Assembly (NCBI RefSeq): GCF_004768785.1
Contig: NZ_SRMQ01000007.1
Coordinates: 1 to 64,000, forward strand
Reading direction: 5' to 3'
DNA from: Caproiciproducens galactitolivorans
GTDB lineage: Bacteria > Bacillota > Clostridia > Oscillospirales > Acutalibacteraceae
DNA length: 64,000 bases
Shown: one piece after another, positions 26,701-35,517 of the stretch
Layout: every line of letters begins with the position of its first letter
How positions within the stretch are numbered: the stretch's first letter is position 1
Program-made: the position numbers and the translations under genes
Notes under the pieces: model-generated
Told to the model about the DNA's origin: nothing
The model's database searches: none
The model's input: the letters and a program-made list of their open reading frames with translations, nothing else

Positions 26701-29451
26701 ATGATCGTTTCAAAGTCGAATTCTTCTTCAAGTGCTACCACAACATCATCAAATAAACGGTTAAGCGGTCTTGTTTCCGGATTAGACACAGACGAGCTGG
26801 TAAAACAGCTTTCATCGGGAACACAGAGTAAAATAGATAAACAACTTCAAAACAAACAAATAGCGCAATGGAGGCAAGAATCTTACCGGGAAGTAATAAA
26901 AGCGCTGTCAGAATTTCAAGCAAAATATTTATCAACGACTACCAGCAGCAGTATTTTGAACCGTAATTTCTTTACTTCCACTTCCATTAAAAATTCATCC
27001 ACTTTCCTTAATGTAACAGGAAGCGCAACTGCTGCCAAAAACATGCTGGTAACCCAAATAACCCAGCTTGCACAGCAGGCAAGCTTTACTTCCATGCACA
27101 AGGTCTCAAAGCAGGCAATTAAAACTGGAAGCATTAGCGCTTCGTGGTTGCCCAGCAACGTCGCGGGAAATACAATGGTGATCAATTACGATGGCAAGGA
27201 TTATCAACTGACCTTGGACAGCACCCTTACTTTTAACCCGGGCGACGACGTCAGCAAAATCACGGATGCCTTAAACGATGCGATTGCGGGAACAAACGAG
27301 CTGGCCGGCAATGTTTCGTTCAGCGTTGACGCGGACGGGAAAGTAACGTTAACAAAAACTGGTTCCGCAACCGGAAACATCACCATTAAGGACGGAACTG
27401 CAACTCTTCTGGCAGGATTAGGCCTTGAAAAAAATTCATCCGCCGCCACGCAAATCACAGGAAGCACCGCGCCGGACACAGATTTCTTTTTTCAAAATAC
27501 GCTGACAACAGGGTCCACGCTAAATATTAAGATTGGTTCCACCGACTACACGCTTACCATTCCAAAAGACACCAAAATCCCTTCCGATAGTGCGACTGCG
27601 GCAAATACTCTGCAGGAAGTGTTAAAAGAAGCGATTCAAAAGAATACGGATTCAAGCGGAACTGCAACTGATTTGAAGGACAAATTGGATGTTACTGTTT
27701 CTGAAGACGGCACGGTTTCCTTCTTCACAAAAGACGGCGTATCCGAGAACCTGTCCATTACCGGCGGAAGCCAGAATCTGCTGGAGGGACTAGGCCTAAG
27801 GTCGGGCGATACGATTTCAACCTCCGGTACGGTTGACCGCACCAAACTTGTAAGCAAATATCTGGGTGATACGCTTGCAGGTTCCACCCTTACGTTTTCA
27901 CTAGACGGTGTGAAAAAATACATTACGTTCGACATAAGCGACTTAAACTCTGCGGACAATGATTATTCTACGCCAGAAAAGCTTCAGGCATATTTGCAGA
28001 AAAAGCTGACTGCTGAATTTGGAACAGCAAAGGATGCGGACGGGAATACGGTAAGCAAGGTACAGGTATCCATAGATTCCGGGTCGTTGTCTTTTTCAAC
28101 CTATAAGGATTCTAAGCAAAACGGCATTGCTGTGAGCACCTCCGTCCTATCGCTGGAAACCTGTGACAAGAGCGGCATCCTTGGCATCAACGGTGCGCTG
28201 AAGGTGTATGCCGGCGAAACAAACCGCATTAACACCAATAAAACGCTGGAAGATATCCAAGCTGACCTTAGCACCTCGCTCACGGCATCGGATGACGGTA
28301 CGTATGGCATCATCATTAACGATCAGAAGTTTACCTTTAAAAAGACGGATACCATTGATACGATTATCAAAACAATCAACAGCGATACGCACGCGAACGT
28401 GAATATTTCGTACTCCAGCGTGAACGACTCGTTCACCATTACGGCGAAAAGCGGCGGCAGCTCCAGCCGAGTGGATGTACAAAACATTGATGGCAAATGC
28501 AATCTTGCGAACGTTCTCTTTGGTACTGTGCCGACGAAGGACGCGGACGGGAATTACATCGAAAACAGTTCTGCGTACAGCCTGACAAAAGGCCAGGACG
28601 CCAAGATGACGGTCAGCTTTGACGGCAACGCGAACAATGCAATCGAAATCACCCGGTCGGAAAATAAATTCACGCTTGACGGGGTCGACTTTGAATTACT
28701 CGGGATAACGGACAGTACTGTTTCCGCCACAAACCCGATCAAGTTTACCGTAAACAGCGAAACGGATAAACTGTATGAAAAAATAAAGGATTTCGTAGAC
28801 GATTACAATAGCATTATTACGCTTTGCACAACCAAAATCAACGAGCGCCAAAGTGCGGACGACAAATATTTACCGCTGACGGACGCCCAAAAAGCGGAAA
28901 TGACGGAAACGCAGATTAAAGAATATGAAAAGAAGGCCAAGGTTGGCATATTAAACAGCGATTCCCTTTTGATGAATCTCTGCCTCAACCTTCGCAAGGC
29001 AATGACGGATCAGGTGGACTCCGTTAAGAGTTCTCTCTATGAAATTGGAATTTCCACAAAAGCGAATGACTATTCCGGAAACGGCCTGCTTACAATTGAC
29101 GAAGATAAGCTGAAAGCGGCCCTTACGAATGATCCGGATAAAGTTGCTTCTCTGTTTACGGATTCCAACGGCGTTGCGACCAAAGTACAGAACGTAATCA
29201 ACGATAACATTAAAACAACCGGAGGAGACGGGTTGCTGGTTGCAAAAGCAGGTCTTGAGAACAGCACAAAATATGACAACAGTACCCTTACTCAGGAAAT
29301 CAGCTCTTATACGCAAAAAATAAAGGAATTGAAAACACGGCTGAAGACCGAGCAGGATCGTTACTACGCGAAATTCACTAAACTGGAACAATATATCAGC
29401 CGGATGAATACACAGGCGAGCATGTTCTTTGATTACGGCACTTCCTCGTGA
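26701..29451 (+). CDS. fliD: Flagellar filament cap protein FliD, enlarged
   Basis: A 916-residue protein, far longer than the usual 450-600. The N-terminus is typical FliD (RLSGLVSGLDTDELVKQL), and the C-terminus carries the FliD_C coiled coil (KIKDFVDDYNSIITLC ... QEISSYTQKIKELKTRL). The excess comes from several related beta-rich modules in the exposed middle: residues ~157-247, ~272-368, ~395-497, and a shorter one at ~535-610 resembling a flagellin-IN motif. The cap folds flagellin at the filament tip; enlarged outer domains are often surface-variable or adhesive. A small inverted repeat (TGACA 26671-26675, TGTCA 26682-26686) abuts the Shine-Dalgarno. Confidence 0.93.
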   Translation: MIVSKSNSSSSATTTSSNKRLSGLVSGLDTDELVKQLSSGTQSKIDKQLQNKQIAQWRQESYREVIKALSEFQAKYLSTTTSSSILNRNFFTSTSIKNSSTFLNVTGSATAAKNMLVTQITQLAQQASFTSMHKVSKQAIKTGSISASWLPSNVAGNTMVINYDGKDYQLTLDSTLTFNPGDDVSKITDALNDAIAGTNELAGNVSFSVDADGKVTLTKTGSATGNITIKDGTATLLAGLGLEKNSSAATQITGSTAPDTDFFFQNTLTTGSTLNIKIGSTDYTLTIPKDTKIPSDSATAANTLQEVLKEAIQKNTDSSGTATDLKDKLDVTVSEDGTVSFFTKDGVSENLSITGGSQNLLEGLGLRSGDTISTSGTVDRTKLVSKYLGDTLAGSTLTFSLDGVKKYITFDISDLNSADNDYSTPEKLQAYLQKKLTAEFGTAKDADGNTVSKVQVSIDSGSLSFSTYKDSKQNGIAVSTSVLSLETCDKSGILGINGALKVYAGETNRINTNKTLEDIQADLSTSLTASDDGTYGIIINDQKFTFKKTDTIDTIIKTINSDTHANVNISYSSVNDSFTITAKSGGSSSRVDVQNIDGKCNLANVLFGTVPTKDADGNYIENSSAYSLTKGQDAKMTVSFDGNANNAIEITRSENKFTLDGVDFELLGITDSTVSATNPIKFTVNSETDKLYEKIKDFVDDYNSIITLCTTKINERQSADDKYLPLTDAQKAEMTETQIKEYEKKAKVGILNSDSLLMNLCLNLRKAMTDQVDSVKSSLYEIGISTKANDYSGNGLLTIDEDKLKAALTNDPDKVASLFTDSNGVATKVQNVINDNIKTTGGDGLLVAKAGLENSTKYDNSTLTQEISSYTQKIKELKTRLKTEQDRYYAKFTKLEQYISRMNTQASMFFDYGTSS

Positions 29452-29486
29452 TTTTCCGCATAATTCAAGTTCAGGAGGAGCTTAAA

Positions 29487-29864
29487 ATGCCATTTGATCC
29501 CATTAGGCAATATAAAACGCAATCGATTAATACAATGTCCAAAGGAGAACAGCTTGTCATGCTGTTCAACGAGGCATTAAAGAATCTGCATTACGGGTCT
29601 ATGATGTTTAAAGAGAAAAATTATGAAACCGCCGAGAAATGCACCGATAAATGCAAGCAAATTTTCACTTATCTTTCTTCCATATTGGATTGGAATTATA
29701 GTATATCAAAGGAGTTATATGATCTATACTATTTTTTCAACCAGCAAATCATAAAAGCCGAGGTTAAACGTGAATCCTCCTATCTGGATGAACTGGTTCC
29801 TTTGGTGGAAAATATGAGGGATACATGGTCGGAAGCCGAAAAACTCTGTCATATGAAAAAATAA
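29487..29864 (+). CDS. fliS: Flagellin export chaperone FliS
   Basis: A 125-residue helical protein: YKTQSINTMSKGEQLVMLFNEALKNL at the N-terminus is the FliS signature. It binds the flagellin C-terminus in the cytoplasm and prevents early polymerisation. ATG 29487 has AGGAGG. It follows fliD by 35 bp and precedes a FliT-like gene, the usual order. Confidence 0.92.
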   Translation: MPFDPIRQYKTQSINTMSKGEQLVMLFNEALKNLHYGSMMFKEKNYETAEKCTDKCKQIFTYLSSILDWNYSISKELYDLYYFFNQQIIKAEVKRESSYLDELVPLVENMRDTWSEAEKLCHMKK

Positions 29865-29907
29865 AGGCTGGAAATAGAATTCCACCTTTTCGGAGGGCTT
29901 TTTGAGA

Positions 29908-30348
29908 ATGGATGAAATCATTGCCTGTCTTGAGCAAAAGGTTCTTTTGCTTACAAAGATATGGAATTTAACAAAGCAGATTGAAGTTCGCTGCATGGAA
30001 CCGGAGGTCGAACTGGATCAACTCCTTGAATTACGCGGTATATACATAGAAAGGGTAAATAAATGCAACAGCCTGATTCAAAAGCTGACGAAAAATTTTC
30101 CCGCCGAACAGCAAGAGCATTTAACCCGTATATTCCGACAGGATCTTTCAGACGATCAATGTAACAGCAATGAAGAACGAAAGATTTTGAAGCTTACCCG
30201 CGACTGTGCGGAGATTCTCCAAAAGGCTGGCGCATTGGATAAAGCAGCCCGGGAAACGCTGAATAAACAATGTATGGAGCTGAAAGAGAAAATCAATCAG
30301 TTTCGTAAAGAGGAAAAAGATTATACTCTCTACCGAAATATCAAATAG
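29908..30348 (+). CDS. FliT-like flagellar chaperone
   Basis: A 146-residue, strongly helical, charged protein with no signal or membrane segment. Position after fliD-fliS and helical content suggest a FliT-type chaperone for the cap protein, or a FlgN-type one. Sequence similarity to FliT is not obvious by eye. The SD GGAGGG (29892-29897) suits ATG 29908; TTG 29902 is an alternative. A strong terminator closes the operon. Confidence 0.55.
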   Translation: MDEIIACLEQKVLLLTKIWNLTKQIEVRCMEPEVELDQLLELRGIYIERVNKCNSLIQKLTKNFPAEQQEHLTRIFRQDLSDDQCNSNEERKILKLTRDCAEILQKAGALDKAARETLNKQCMELKEKINQFRKEEKDYTLYRNIK

Positions 30349-30360
30349 GCCATAATACGC

Positions 30361-30408
30361 AGAAAAGCCGTACCGGTATCCCTCAGGGAATACCGGTACG
30401 GCTTTTCT
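30361..30408 (+). terminator. Strong terminator of the fliD operon
   Basis: Left arm 30361-30383 and right arm 30386-30408 pair almost perfectly (AGAAAAGCCGTACCGGTAT and its complement, one bulged base). The A- and T-rich ends allow bidirectional use, so it also ends the minus-strand nucleoside operon. Confidence 0.9.
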
Positions 30409-30484
30409 TTCGGTTATTGATTGTTTTTAAAAAGCGTATGGGTGCAAATAGATGACTCCCTTTCATGCAGGGATTCGATTAAAA

Positions 30485-31201
30485 TCAGCATTCTGCTTTA
30501 AACTCACGGATTTGGGACATGAGCGCCGGCTTATCGTTATGCAGTTTCAGAATGGTGCTGCCTACAAACACTCCGTCGCCGCCCGCCGCCTTTACCATTG
30601 CCGCATCTTTCGGATTATGTACTCCTACGCCGCAGTAAATCGGGTTTTTTAAACCGCGTTCCCGCAGGTACTGTATGCATGATTCCAAAGTCGGGTGTTC
30701 CTCGGTTGCCTGCCCCGGAGCCGGCACCGCCTGCATATAGGTAAAGCCATTGGACTTCAGCGCATATTCCACTTCCTGCTCCGGTAAATGGAACTGTACG
30801 TAACAACTGACACGAAGGCCTTCTTTAATAAACTGATTCTTGATTACTTCATCTTTTAAACCGACAAGAATAATATCACGGTAATCATTGTCAAGACAGA
30901 ACCGGATAAATTTCTCCACACCGATTTCTTCAACGGTGTTTTCATACACCATGAGGATAAAGTTCGTATTGGGGAGCAACTTCTTAACCTTAATCATGCC
31001 CTCCATGTATTTCTCGAAATCATCGCAGTTCTTTAATGCCTCTGCCATACGGTTAGAAATATACTCGCTTTCCAGAAAAGGGTTGTGAGAGGGAAAGTCA
31101 ATTTCGATCATATCACAGCCAGCCTCCACGTAGGTCCTGGCCATCTCGATGCTGTCCTCAATCGTTGGATATCCATTTGATAGATAGCAGATTAAATTCA
31201 T
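30485..31201 (-). CDS. TrpA-like (beta/alpha)8 protein of the nucleoside operon
   Basis: A 238-residue TIM-barrel protein related to tryptophan synthase alpha subunit (GCDMIEIDFPSHNPFLES near the N-terminus; phosphate-site glycines IYCGVGVHNPKDAAMV and GDGVFVGSTIL at the C-terminus). Glu in MIEIDFP aligns with catalytic Glu49 of TrpA, and Glu replaces the second catalytic acid Asp60. No trpB or other trp gene is present, so it is unlikely to make indole. TrpA performs a retro-aldol cleavage; by analogy this could split a sugar-phosphate-like substrate. Last gene of the 11-gene operon. Confidence 0.75.
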   Translation of the reverse strand: MNLICYLSNGYPTIEDSIEMARTYVEAGCDMIEIDFPSHNPFLESEYISNRMAEALKNCDDFEKYMEGMIKVKKLLPNTNFILMVYENTVEEIGVEKFIRFCLDNDYRDIILVGLKDEVIKNQFIKEGLRVSCYVQFHLPEQEVEYALKSNGFTYMQAVPAPGQATEEHPTLESCIQYLRERGLKNPIYCGVGVHNPKDAAMVKAAGGDGVFVGSTILKLHNDKPALMSQIREFKAEC

Positions 31202-31231
31202 AGCATTTTCATTCCTTCTGTATAATTCTTA

Positions 31232-32377
31232 TTATCCATGATATGCTTTCTTAAACAGCTCCACGAACTGCGGGATGGTCGGGATGATCGGATTTGTCTT
31301 GGTGCAGCCGTCCGCTTTGGCGGTTTCGGCCATTTTTTCTAATTGAGAGGTATACGCAGCTTCATCCTTCACAACTTCTTTCACACAGGCGGGAATGCCG
31401 ATTTTCTTATTCAAGTTCCGGACAATCTCCGCAAGATCCGTACCGTCCAAGTCGGCAGCCAAGCGGTCATACACGTCTTTTGCTTCCGGATTTCCGCTGT
31501 TGAAGTCAATGATATACGGCAGGATGATCGCGTCGCCAAGGCCGTGGGAAACATGGAAGAATCCGCCTAGTGTGTGTGCCATGGAGTGGACGATGCCAAG
31601 GGATACATTCGTGAAGGCGAGGCCCGCCGTCATGGAAGCATTCAGCATGGTTTCACGCGCCGCCATGTCTTGGCCGTCTTCATATGCTTTTGGCAGAGTA
31701 TTGACAATATCGATTGCCGCCGCGCGTGCAAGGATGTTGGAAAGGTAATTCGCCCGGTTGGAAACCAGCGCTTCAATTGCATGGGTCAATGCGTCCATAC
31801 CGGTTTCCGCCGTAATATGAGGTGGCATGGTTGCGGTAACCTCCGGATCGCAGATCGCGATATCCGGCATCATTTCCATGTTTCCCAAACCGTGCTTCAT
31901 ACCTGTTTCATCGTCGGAAATAACAACCGAACGGGAAACCTCGCTTGCAGTACCGCTAGTGGACGGGATGCACATAAAGCGGGCTTTCCGGCGGAGCTTC
32001 GGGAACGGATTCGCGGTAAGAACTTCCTCTAACGTAGTCAGCTCCGGGTGTTCATAGTACACCCACATGGTTTTCGCCGCGTCCATTGCCGAACCGCCGC
32101 CCAAAGCAACGATCATATCCGGCTGGAATTCCTTCATTTGCTCGGCGCCCCTCTTTACGGTTGAAAAGCAAGGATCCGGTTCCACACCTTGAAATACGGT
32201 TGTCTGCACACCGTTTTCATGAAAATATCGTTCGACCTTTGCCAGAATTCCGCTGCGCTCCATGCTCTTGCCGCCCACAACGATGAACGCTTTTTTACAG
32301 GGAACGGATTTAATATATGCAAGGCAGTTCGCTCCGAACATCAGCTCGCTGCCCGCTAATTTCATTGGTCTCATCAT
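31232..32377 (-). CDS. Iron-containing alcohol dehydrogenase
   Basis: A 381-residue group III (Fe-dependent) alcohol dehydrogenase. The NAD-binding motif is VALGGGSAMDAAKTMW; metal-binding histidines appear in MDALTHAIEALVS and HSMAHTLGGFFHVSHGLGDA. Enzymes of this family usually reduce aldehydes to alcohols or lactaldehyde/propanediol-type substrates with NAD(P)H. Inside a nucleoside catabolism operon it probably disposes of an aldehyde formed during sugar breakdown. The RBS AAAAGGAG precedes ATG 32377. Confidence 0.88.
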   Translation of the reverse strand: MMRPMKLAGSELMFGANCLAYIKSVPCKKAFIVVGGKSMERSGILAKVERYFHENGVQTTVFQGVEPDPCFSTVKRGAEQMKEFQPDMIVALGGGSAMDAAKTMWVYYEHPELTTLEEVLTANPFPKLRRKARFMCIPSTSGTASEVSRSVVISDDETGMKHGLGNMEMMPDIAICDPEVTATMPPHITAETGMDALTHAIEALVSNRANYLSNILARAAAIDIVNTLPKAYEDGQDMAARETMLNASMTAGLAFTNVSLGIVHSMAHTLGGFFHVSHGLGDAIILPYIIDFNSGNPEAKDVYDRLAADLDGTDLAEIVRNLNKKIGIPACVKEVVKDEAAYTSQLEKMAETAKADGCTKTNPIIPTIPQFVELFKKAYHG

Positions 32378-32394
32378 GGTTTTAACTGCTCCTT

Positions 32395-33189
32395 TTATTT
32401 GTTAAGCCCATTAAGCACTTCGCGTACAAGGTCGTAAGAAATCGGATTGGTCAGCACACCGTCTTTCTTCAGACTGCTTCCGATCACCGCGCCGTCCGCA
32501 ATCTCCAGTTGTTCGCGGATATTGTGCGCATTGACGCCGCTGCCCGCGATAACCGGAAGTTTAACAACCTTCTTTACGCGTTGGATCATTTCAAGCGGAG
32601 TTTCCACACCGATTGCGGAGCCGGTCACGATAATGGCCTCCGCGCCACAGCTCGCCGCTGCTTTTGCAGACGCTTCAATCGTCACCTGCGGAAGCACCAT
32701 ATTCGTGTGCTTTACCTGAACGTCGGCAAGAATCATAATATTTTCCGCATCCAGATTCTTTCTGGTCTGCATACAGAGCCTTGCGCAGGGGTTAATAATC
32801 CCACCGTAAAATTCAACGGTATCTACAAATACCGGAATACGCACAAAGTCACAGCCGTTGATTTTGGCGATGGAAAGAGACGCAACACAGTCGTTAAAGG
32901 CCGCGTCAACGCCAACCGGAATTTTTACCGCTTTTTTCACTAAAGCCGTCGCGGCGGAAAGCGCGGCCACCTGCGGAGTATCCAGCAGAGCGGCAAACGG
33001 GTCGTCCCCCATATTTTCAACAATAATCGCGTCAACGCCTGCCTTTTCAAGCGTGACGGCATCCTGAACCGCCTGGTCTAAGATTTTATCGCAGTCCCCT
33101 GCAAACCCGGCGGTTCCGGGCAATGCAAGGCAATGAACCATACCGATGACAAATCTTTTTCTACATGCAATAATTTCTCTGATGTCCAT
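32395..33189 (-). CDS. BtpA/SgcQ family protein
   Basis: A 264-residue TIM-barrel protein of the BtpA/SgcQ family: VIGMVHCLALPGTAG at the N-terminus, DAIIVENMGDDPF, and the phosphate-binding-like end LPVIAGSGVNAHNI ... DGAVIGSSLKKDG. BtpA was first linked to photosystem I in cyanobacteria, while SgcQ is part of an uncharacterised E. coli sugar operon; the reaction is not established. Here it sits with a phosphorylase, kinase and ABC importer, which favours a role in pentose-phosphate processing. ATG 33189 has AAGGAAGAG. Confidence 0.85.
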   Translation of the reverse strand: MDIREIIACRKRFVIGMVHCLALPGTAGFAGDCDKILDQAVQDAVTLEKAGVDAIIVENMGDDPFAALLDTPQVAALSAATALVKKAVKIPVGVDAAFNDCVASLSIAKINGCDFVRIPVFVDTVEFYGGIINPCARLCMQTRKNLDAENIMILADVQVKHTNMVLPQVTIEASAKAAASCGAEAIIVTGSAIGVETPLEMIQRVKKVVKLPVIAGSGVNAHNIREQLEIADGAVIGSSLKKDGVLTNPISYDLVREVLNGLNK

Positions 33190-33230
33190 AACAATCTCTT
33201 CCTTTCTTAATAAAAACAGAAACCGGATAT

Positions 33231-33986
33231 TCACTCCACATTTTGCGTATGATATCGGTATAATCCCTCAAGAACAACGCGGCACAACAAGTCTTCCGCA
33301 TCAATGCGATCCTGGCCGGCCAGTACTTCCTTCAAATTCTCAAGCACGGTAGCCATGGTAACAATGCAGGTTTTCACACCCATCAGCCGCCCGATCGTCA
33401 GCATACACGAGGATTCCATATCGATTCCGGTTACATGAAGCTTTTTTAATTCTTCAAAGGTTTTGAGCATGTTAATTCCGCATTCCTTGGAAAATTTGGA
33501 ATCGTGCATCTTGCTGTAAAAGCCGTCCATGGTGCAGTTGACGCCGTTGAGGTAACGCTTTCCAAAAAAAGTCACCGTCTGGTTCATGATATTGACCAGT
33601 TCGATATCGGCAACCGCGGGATAGCTTTCTTCCACATAGGTTTTGCTGGTGCTTTCGCGGCGCATGGCGGCAATCGGAATAATAAAATGCCCCAGCATAT
33701 CATCCTGCAAAGCCATTACCGTACCCATACGTACAGCCACTTTCATGCCGGATTCATACATTTCTTCCATGGCTATCGCTGCGGAGGGAGCGCCGATTCC
33801 CGTAGAAGTTACCGTAACCGGCACCCCCTTGTAGGAACCGGTGTAGGTGTTGAATTCCCGTTTAAAGGCAACATGCTGCGGCTTTTCAAGATATTTTTTC
33901 AGAACTTCCACGCGGAACGGGTCACCCGAAAACAGAACATAAGGGGCAACCGTTGACGTATCCGCTCCTAAATATAATGTTGACAT
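33231..33986 (-). CDS. Nucleoside phosphorylase (uridine phosphorylase-like)
   Basis: A 251-residue NP-I family phosphorylase. Motifs: VLFSGDPFRVEVLKKYL (phosphate site), STGIGAPSAAIAMEE, RMGTVMAL, and GIDMESSCML containing the ribose-binding Met-Glu pair. It would cleave an imported nucleoside with phosphate into free base plus (deoxy)ribose-1-phosphate. Base preference is uncertain. The uridine-phosphorylase GTTG motif is changed to GTVM, so a non-standard base is possible. ATG 33986 has AAGGAG; the extended N-terminus to 34010 is not needed. Confidence 0.88.
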   Translation of the reverse strand: MSTLYLGADTSTVAPYVLFSGDPFRVEVLKKYLEKPQHVAFKREFNTYTGSYKGVPVTVTSTGIGAPSAAIAMEEMYESGMKVAVRMGTVMALQDDMLGHFIIPIAAMRRESTSKTYVEESYPAVADIELVNIMNQTVTFFGKRYLNGVNCTMDGFYSKMHDSKFSKECGINMLKTFEELKKLHVTGIDMESSCMLTIGRLMGVKTCIVTMATVLENLKEVLAGQDRIDAEDLLCRVVLEGLYRYHTQNVE

Positions 33987-33997
33987 TTTTTGTCTCC

Positions 33998-34960
33998 TTA
34001 CATTACACATTTTTTAAAGTTTTCAAAGCGTTTTGTGATCTCTTCCACAGTCGGCGCATTCGTACAGCAGCCTTCTTTTTCTATGATAAAGGAAGAGAGG
34101 GTGCTGCCCATCCGGCAGCAATCCGCCATCGGCAGCCCTTGCAGGTAGCCGTACAGGAATCCCGCCATATAACCGTCCCCGGAGCCGGTGGTGTCCACCA
34201 CCTCCGTGCAGCCACAAATCGGAATGCATTGGCTGTCGATCGTACCGTCCGCCTGCCGCTGATAATAAGTACTTCCCTGTTTTCCATATGTTGTCACAAT
34301 AATTTCCATCTCGCCAAGGGCAAACAAATCTGTGATCGATTTGAGGTTAAGAAGCTTCTCAATCGTTTCGCGTTCCGATTCATTGGTGAAAATAATCTTG
34401 CTGTGCAGCAGCAGTTCCTTGAGGAACGGCTCCGGGAAGGCGTCAAAGTCCGCTTTCATACCGAAGACAATCGGCACATTATGTGCGCGGCACTTTCGGT
34501 AAAACTCCTCGTTATCCTTACGTGCCGCGACGGTAATAACGCCCAGGCTCGTATTTTCAAATATGTCATCGCTCAGTTCGCAGGAATATTTCTCATCCAT
34601 GGCGCCCGTATAGTAAAGTGTGATATGCTGCCCTTTATTATCTTGGATCAAGTAACAAACGGACGTTGTTTCCTCTTCGATAACGGAGGTGGCGTCCAGC
34701 GGAACGCCGCCGTCCTCCATGAATTTCTTAAACCCGATTTCCTCATAATCCCCGCCCACGCGAAGAATCGGCATCGCTTTCAATCCAAGCCTGCACAGCG
34801 CGTATGCAATGTTAACGGAGCAGCCGCCGTAATAAATTCTGGAATTCGTCTTATTCTCGATGAGAGAGGTAAAACCAACGGCCGCCGGCGTTTTGATCTT
34901 CAGCATGTGATCCATGCTCACATAGCCGCTCACAATTACATCATATTTCTTCATTACCAT
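33998..34960 (-). CDS. PfkB family carbohydrate/nucleoside kinase
   Basis: A 320-residue PfkB kinase. The first signature is YYGGCSVNIAYALCRLGLKAM; the second, with the catalytic Asp and anion hole, is DTTGSGDGYMAGFLYG. A TTSVCYLIQDNKGQH lid and YTGAMDEKYS recall adenosine-kinase-like members. It would phosphorylate a nucleoside or a sugar released from one. It overlaps the cysteine hydrolase gene by 7 nt and sits just before the phosphorylase gene, so it is translated with them. Confidence 0.88.
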   Translation of the reverse strand: MVMKKYDVIVSGYVSMDHMLKIKTPAAVGFTSLIENKTNSRIYYGGCSVNIAYALCRLGLKAMPILRVGGDYEEIGFKKFMEDGGVPLDATSVIEEETTSVCYLIQDNKGQHITLYYTGAMDEKYSCELSDDIFENTSLGVITVAARKDNEEFYRKCRAHNVPIVFGMKADFDAFPEPFLKELLLHSKIIFTNESERETIEKLLNLKSITDLFALGEMEIIVTTYGKQGSTYYQRQADGTIDSQCIPICGCTEVVDTTGSGDGYMAGFLYGYLQGLPMADCCRMGSTLSSFIIEKEGCCTNAPTVEEITKRFENFKKCVM

Positions 34961-35517
34961 TCTCCGTTATCCAATTTCTCAAAAAATGTTTTCATGTCCA
35001 CAACCGTTCCCAGATATTTCTGGATATCGTTGAGGTGTACTTCATTTACTGTTTCTGAATTTGTCGCCACACATTCGCGGATAACAATCGGGTTGTAATT
35101 CAGATAGAACGCATCCGTTACGGTGGCACGAATGCAGCAGTTGGTTTTTGTTCCGACGATTACAGTATTTTTAATATGATTTTCACGGAGTACAAGGTCA
35201 AGATCCGTACCGAAGAAGCCACTATAGCGGCGCTTTCGGATTACATAATCCTCCGGGTTCACTTTCAGCATTGGGTCGATTTCGATGCCGCTGGTTCCTT
35301 CCACACAGTTCGGGCGCATGGCCGCCGCCTTTTCGTCCGGCTTGCCCGCGCGGTTGCAGTGCTGGAGGAAAATAACCAGCTTTCCTTTTTCCCGGCATTT
35401 TTCCAAAACCTGCACAATCCTGGGCAGAATCTCGCGATTCTGCGGATAAAACACCAGACCATCCGGATCCGTAAAGTCCTTTACCATATCCACAATAATA
35501 AGAGCTGTCTCATTCAT
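34954..35517 (-). CDS. Isochorismatase-family cysteine hydrolase
   Basis: A 187-residue protein with the family triad: Asp in ALIIVDMVKDF, Lys in YVIRKRRYSGFFGTDL, Cys in VGTKTNCCIRATVTDA. The DxH metal site of nicotinamidases is absent, so it is more like the amidohydrolase branch (RutB, N-carbamoyl-type hydrolases). Within this operon it may open or deaminate a released base or remove a carbamoyl group, but the substrate is unknown. It overlaps the permease gene upstream by 8 nt. Confidence 0.85.
   Translation of the reverse strand: MNETALIIVDMVKDFTDPDGLVFYPQNREILPRIVQVLEKCREKGKLVIFLQHCNRAGKPDEKAAAMRPNCVEGTSGIEIDPMLKVNPEDYVIRKRRYSGFFGTDLDLVLRENHIKNTVIVGTKTNCCIRATVTDAFYLNYNPIVIRECVATNSETVNEVHLNDIQKYLGTVVDMKTFFEKLDNGEW

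Noticed and set aside
33953-35098. Long plus-strand open frame (381 codons) opposite the PfkB and hydrolase genes
   Set aside because: It mirrors two clear enzyme genes on the other strand, has no start signal and its translation matches nothing sensible.
34954-35517. Nicotinamidase, making the operon a nicotinamide riboside pathway
   Set aside because: The catalytic triad is present but the DxH metal-binding site of nicotinamidases is not.
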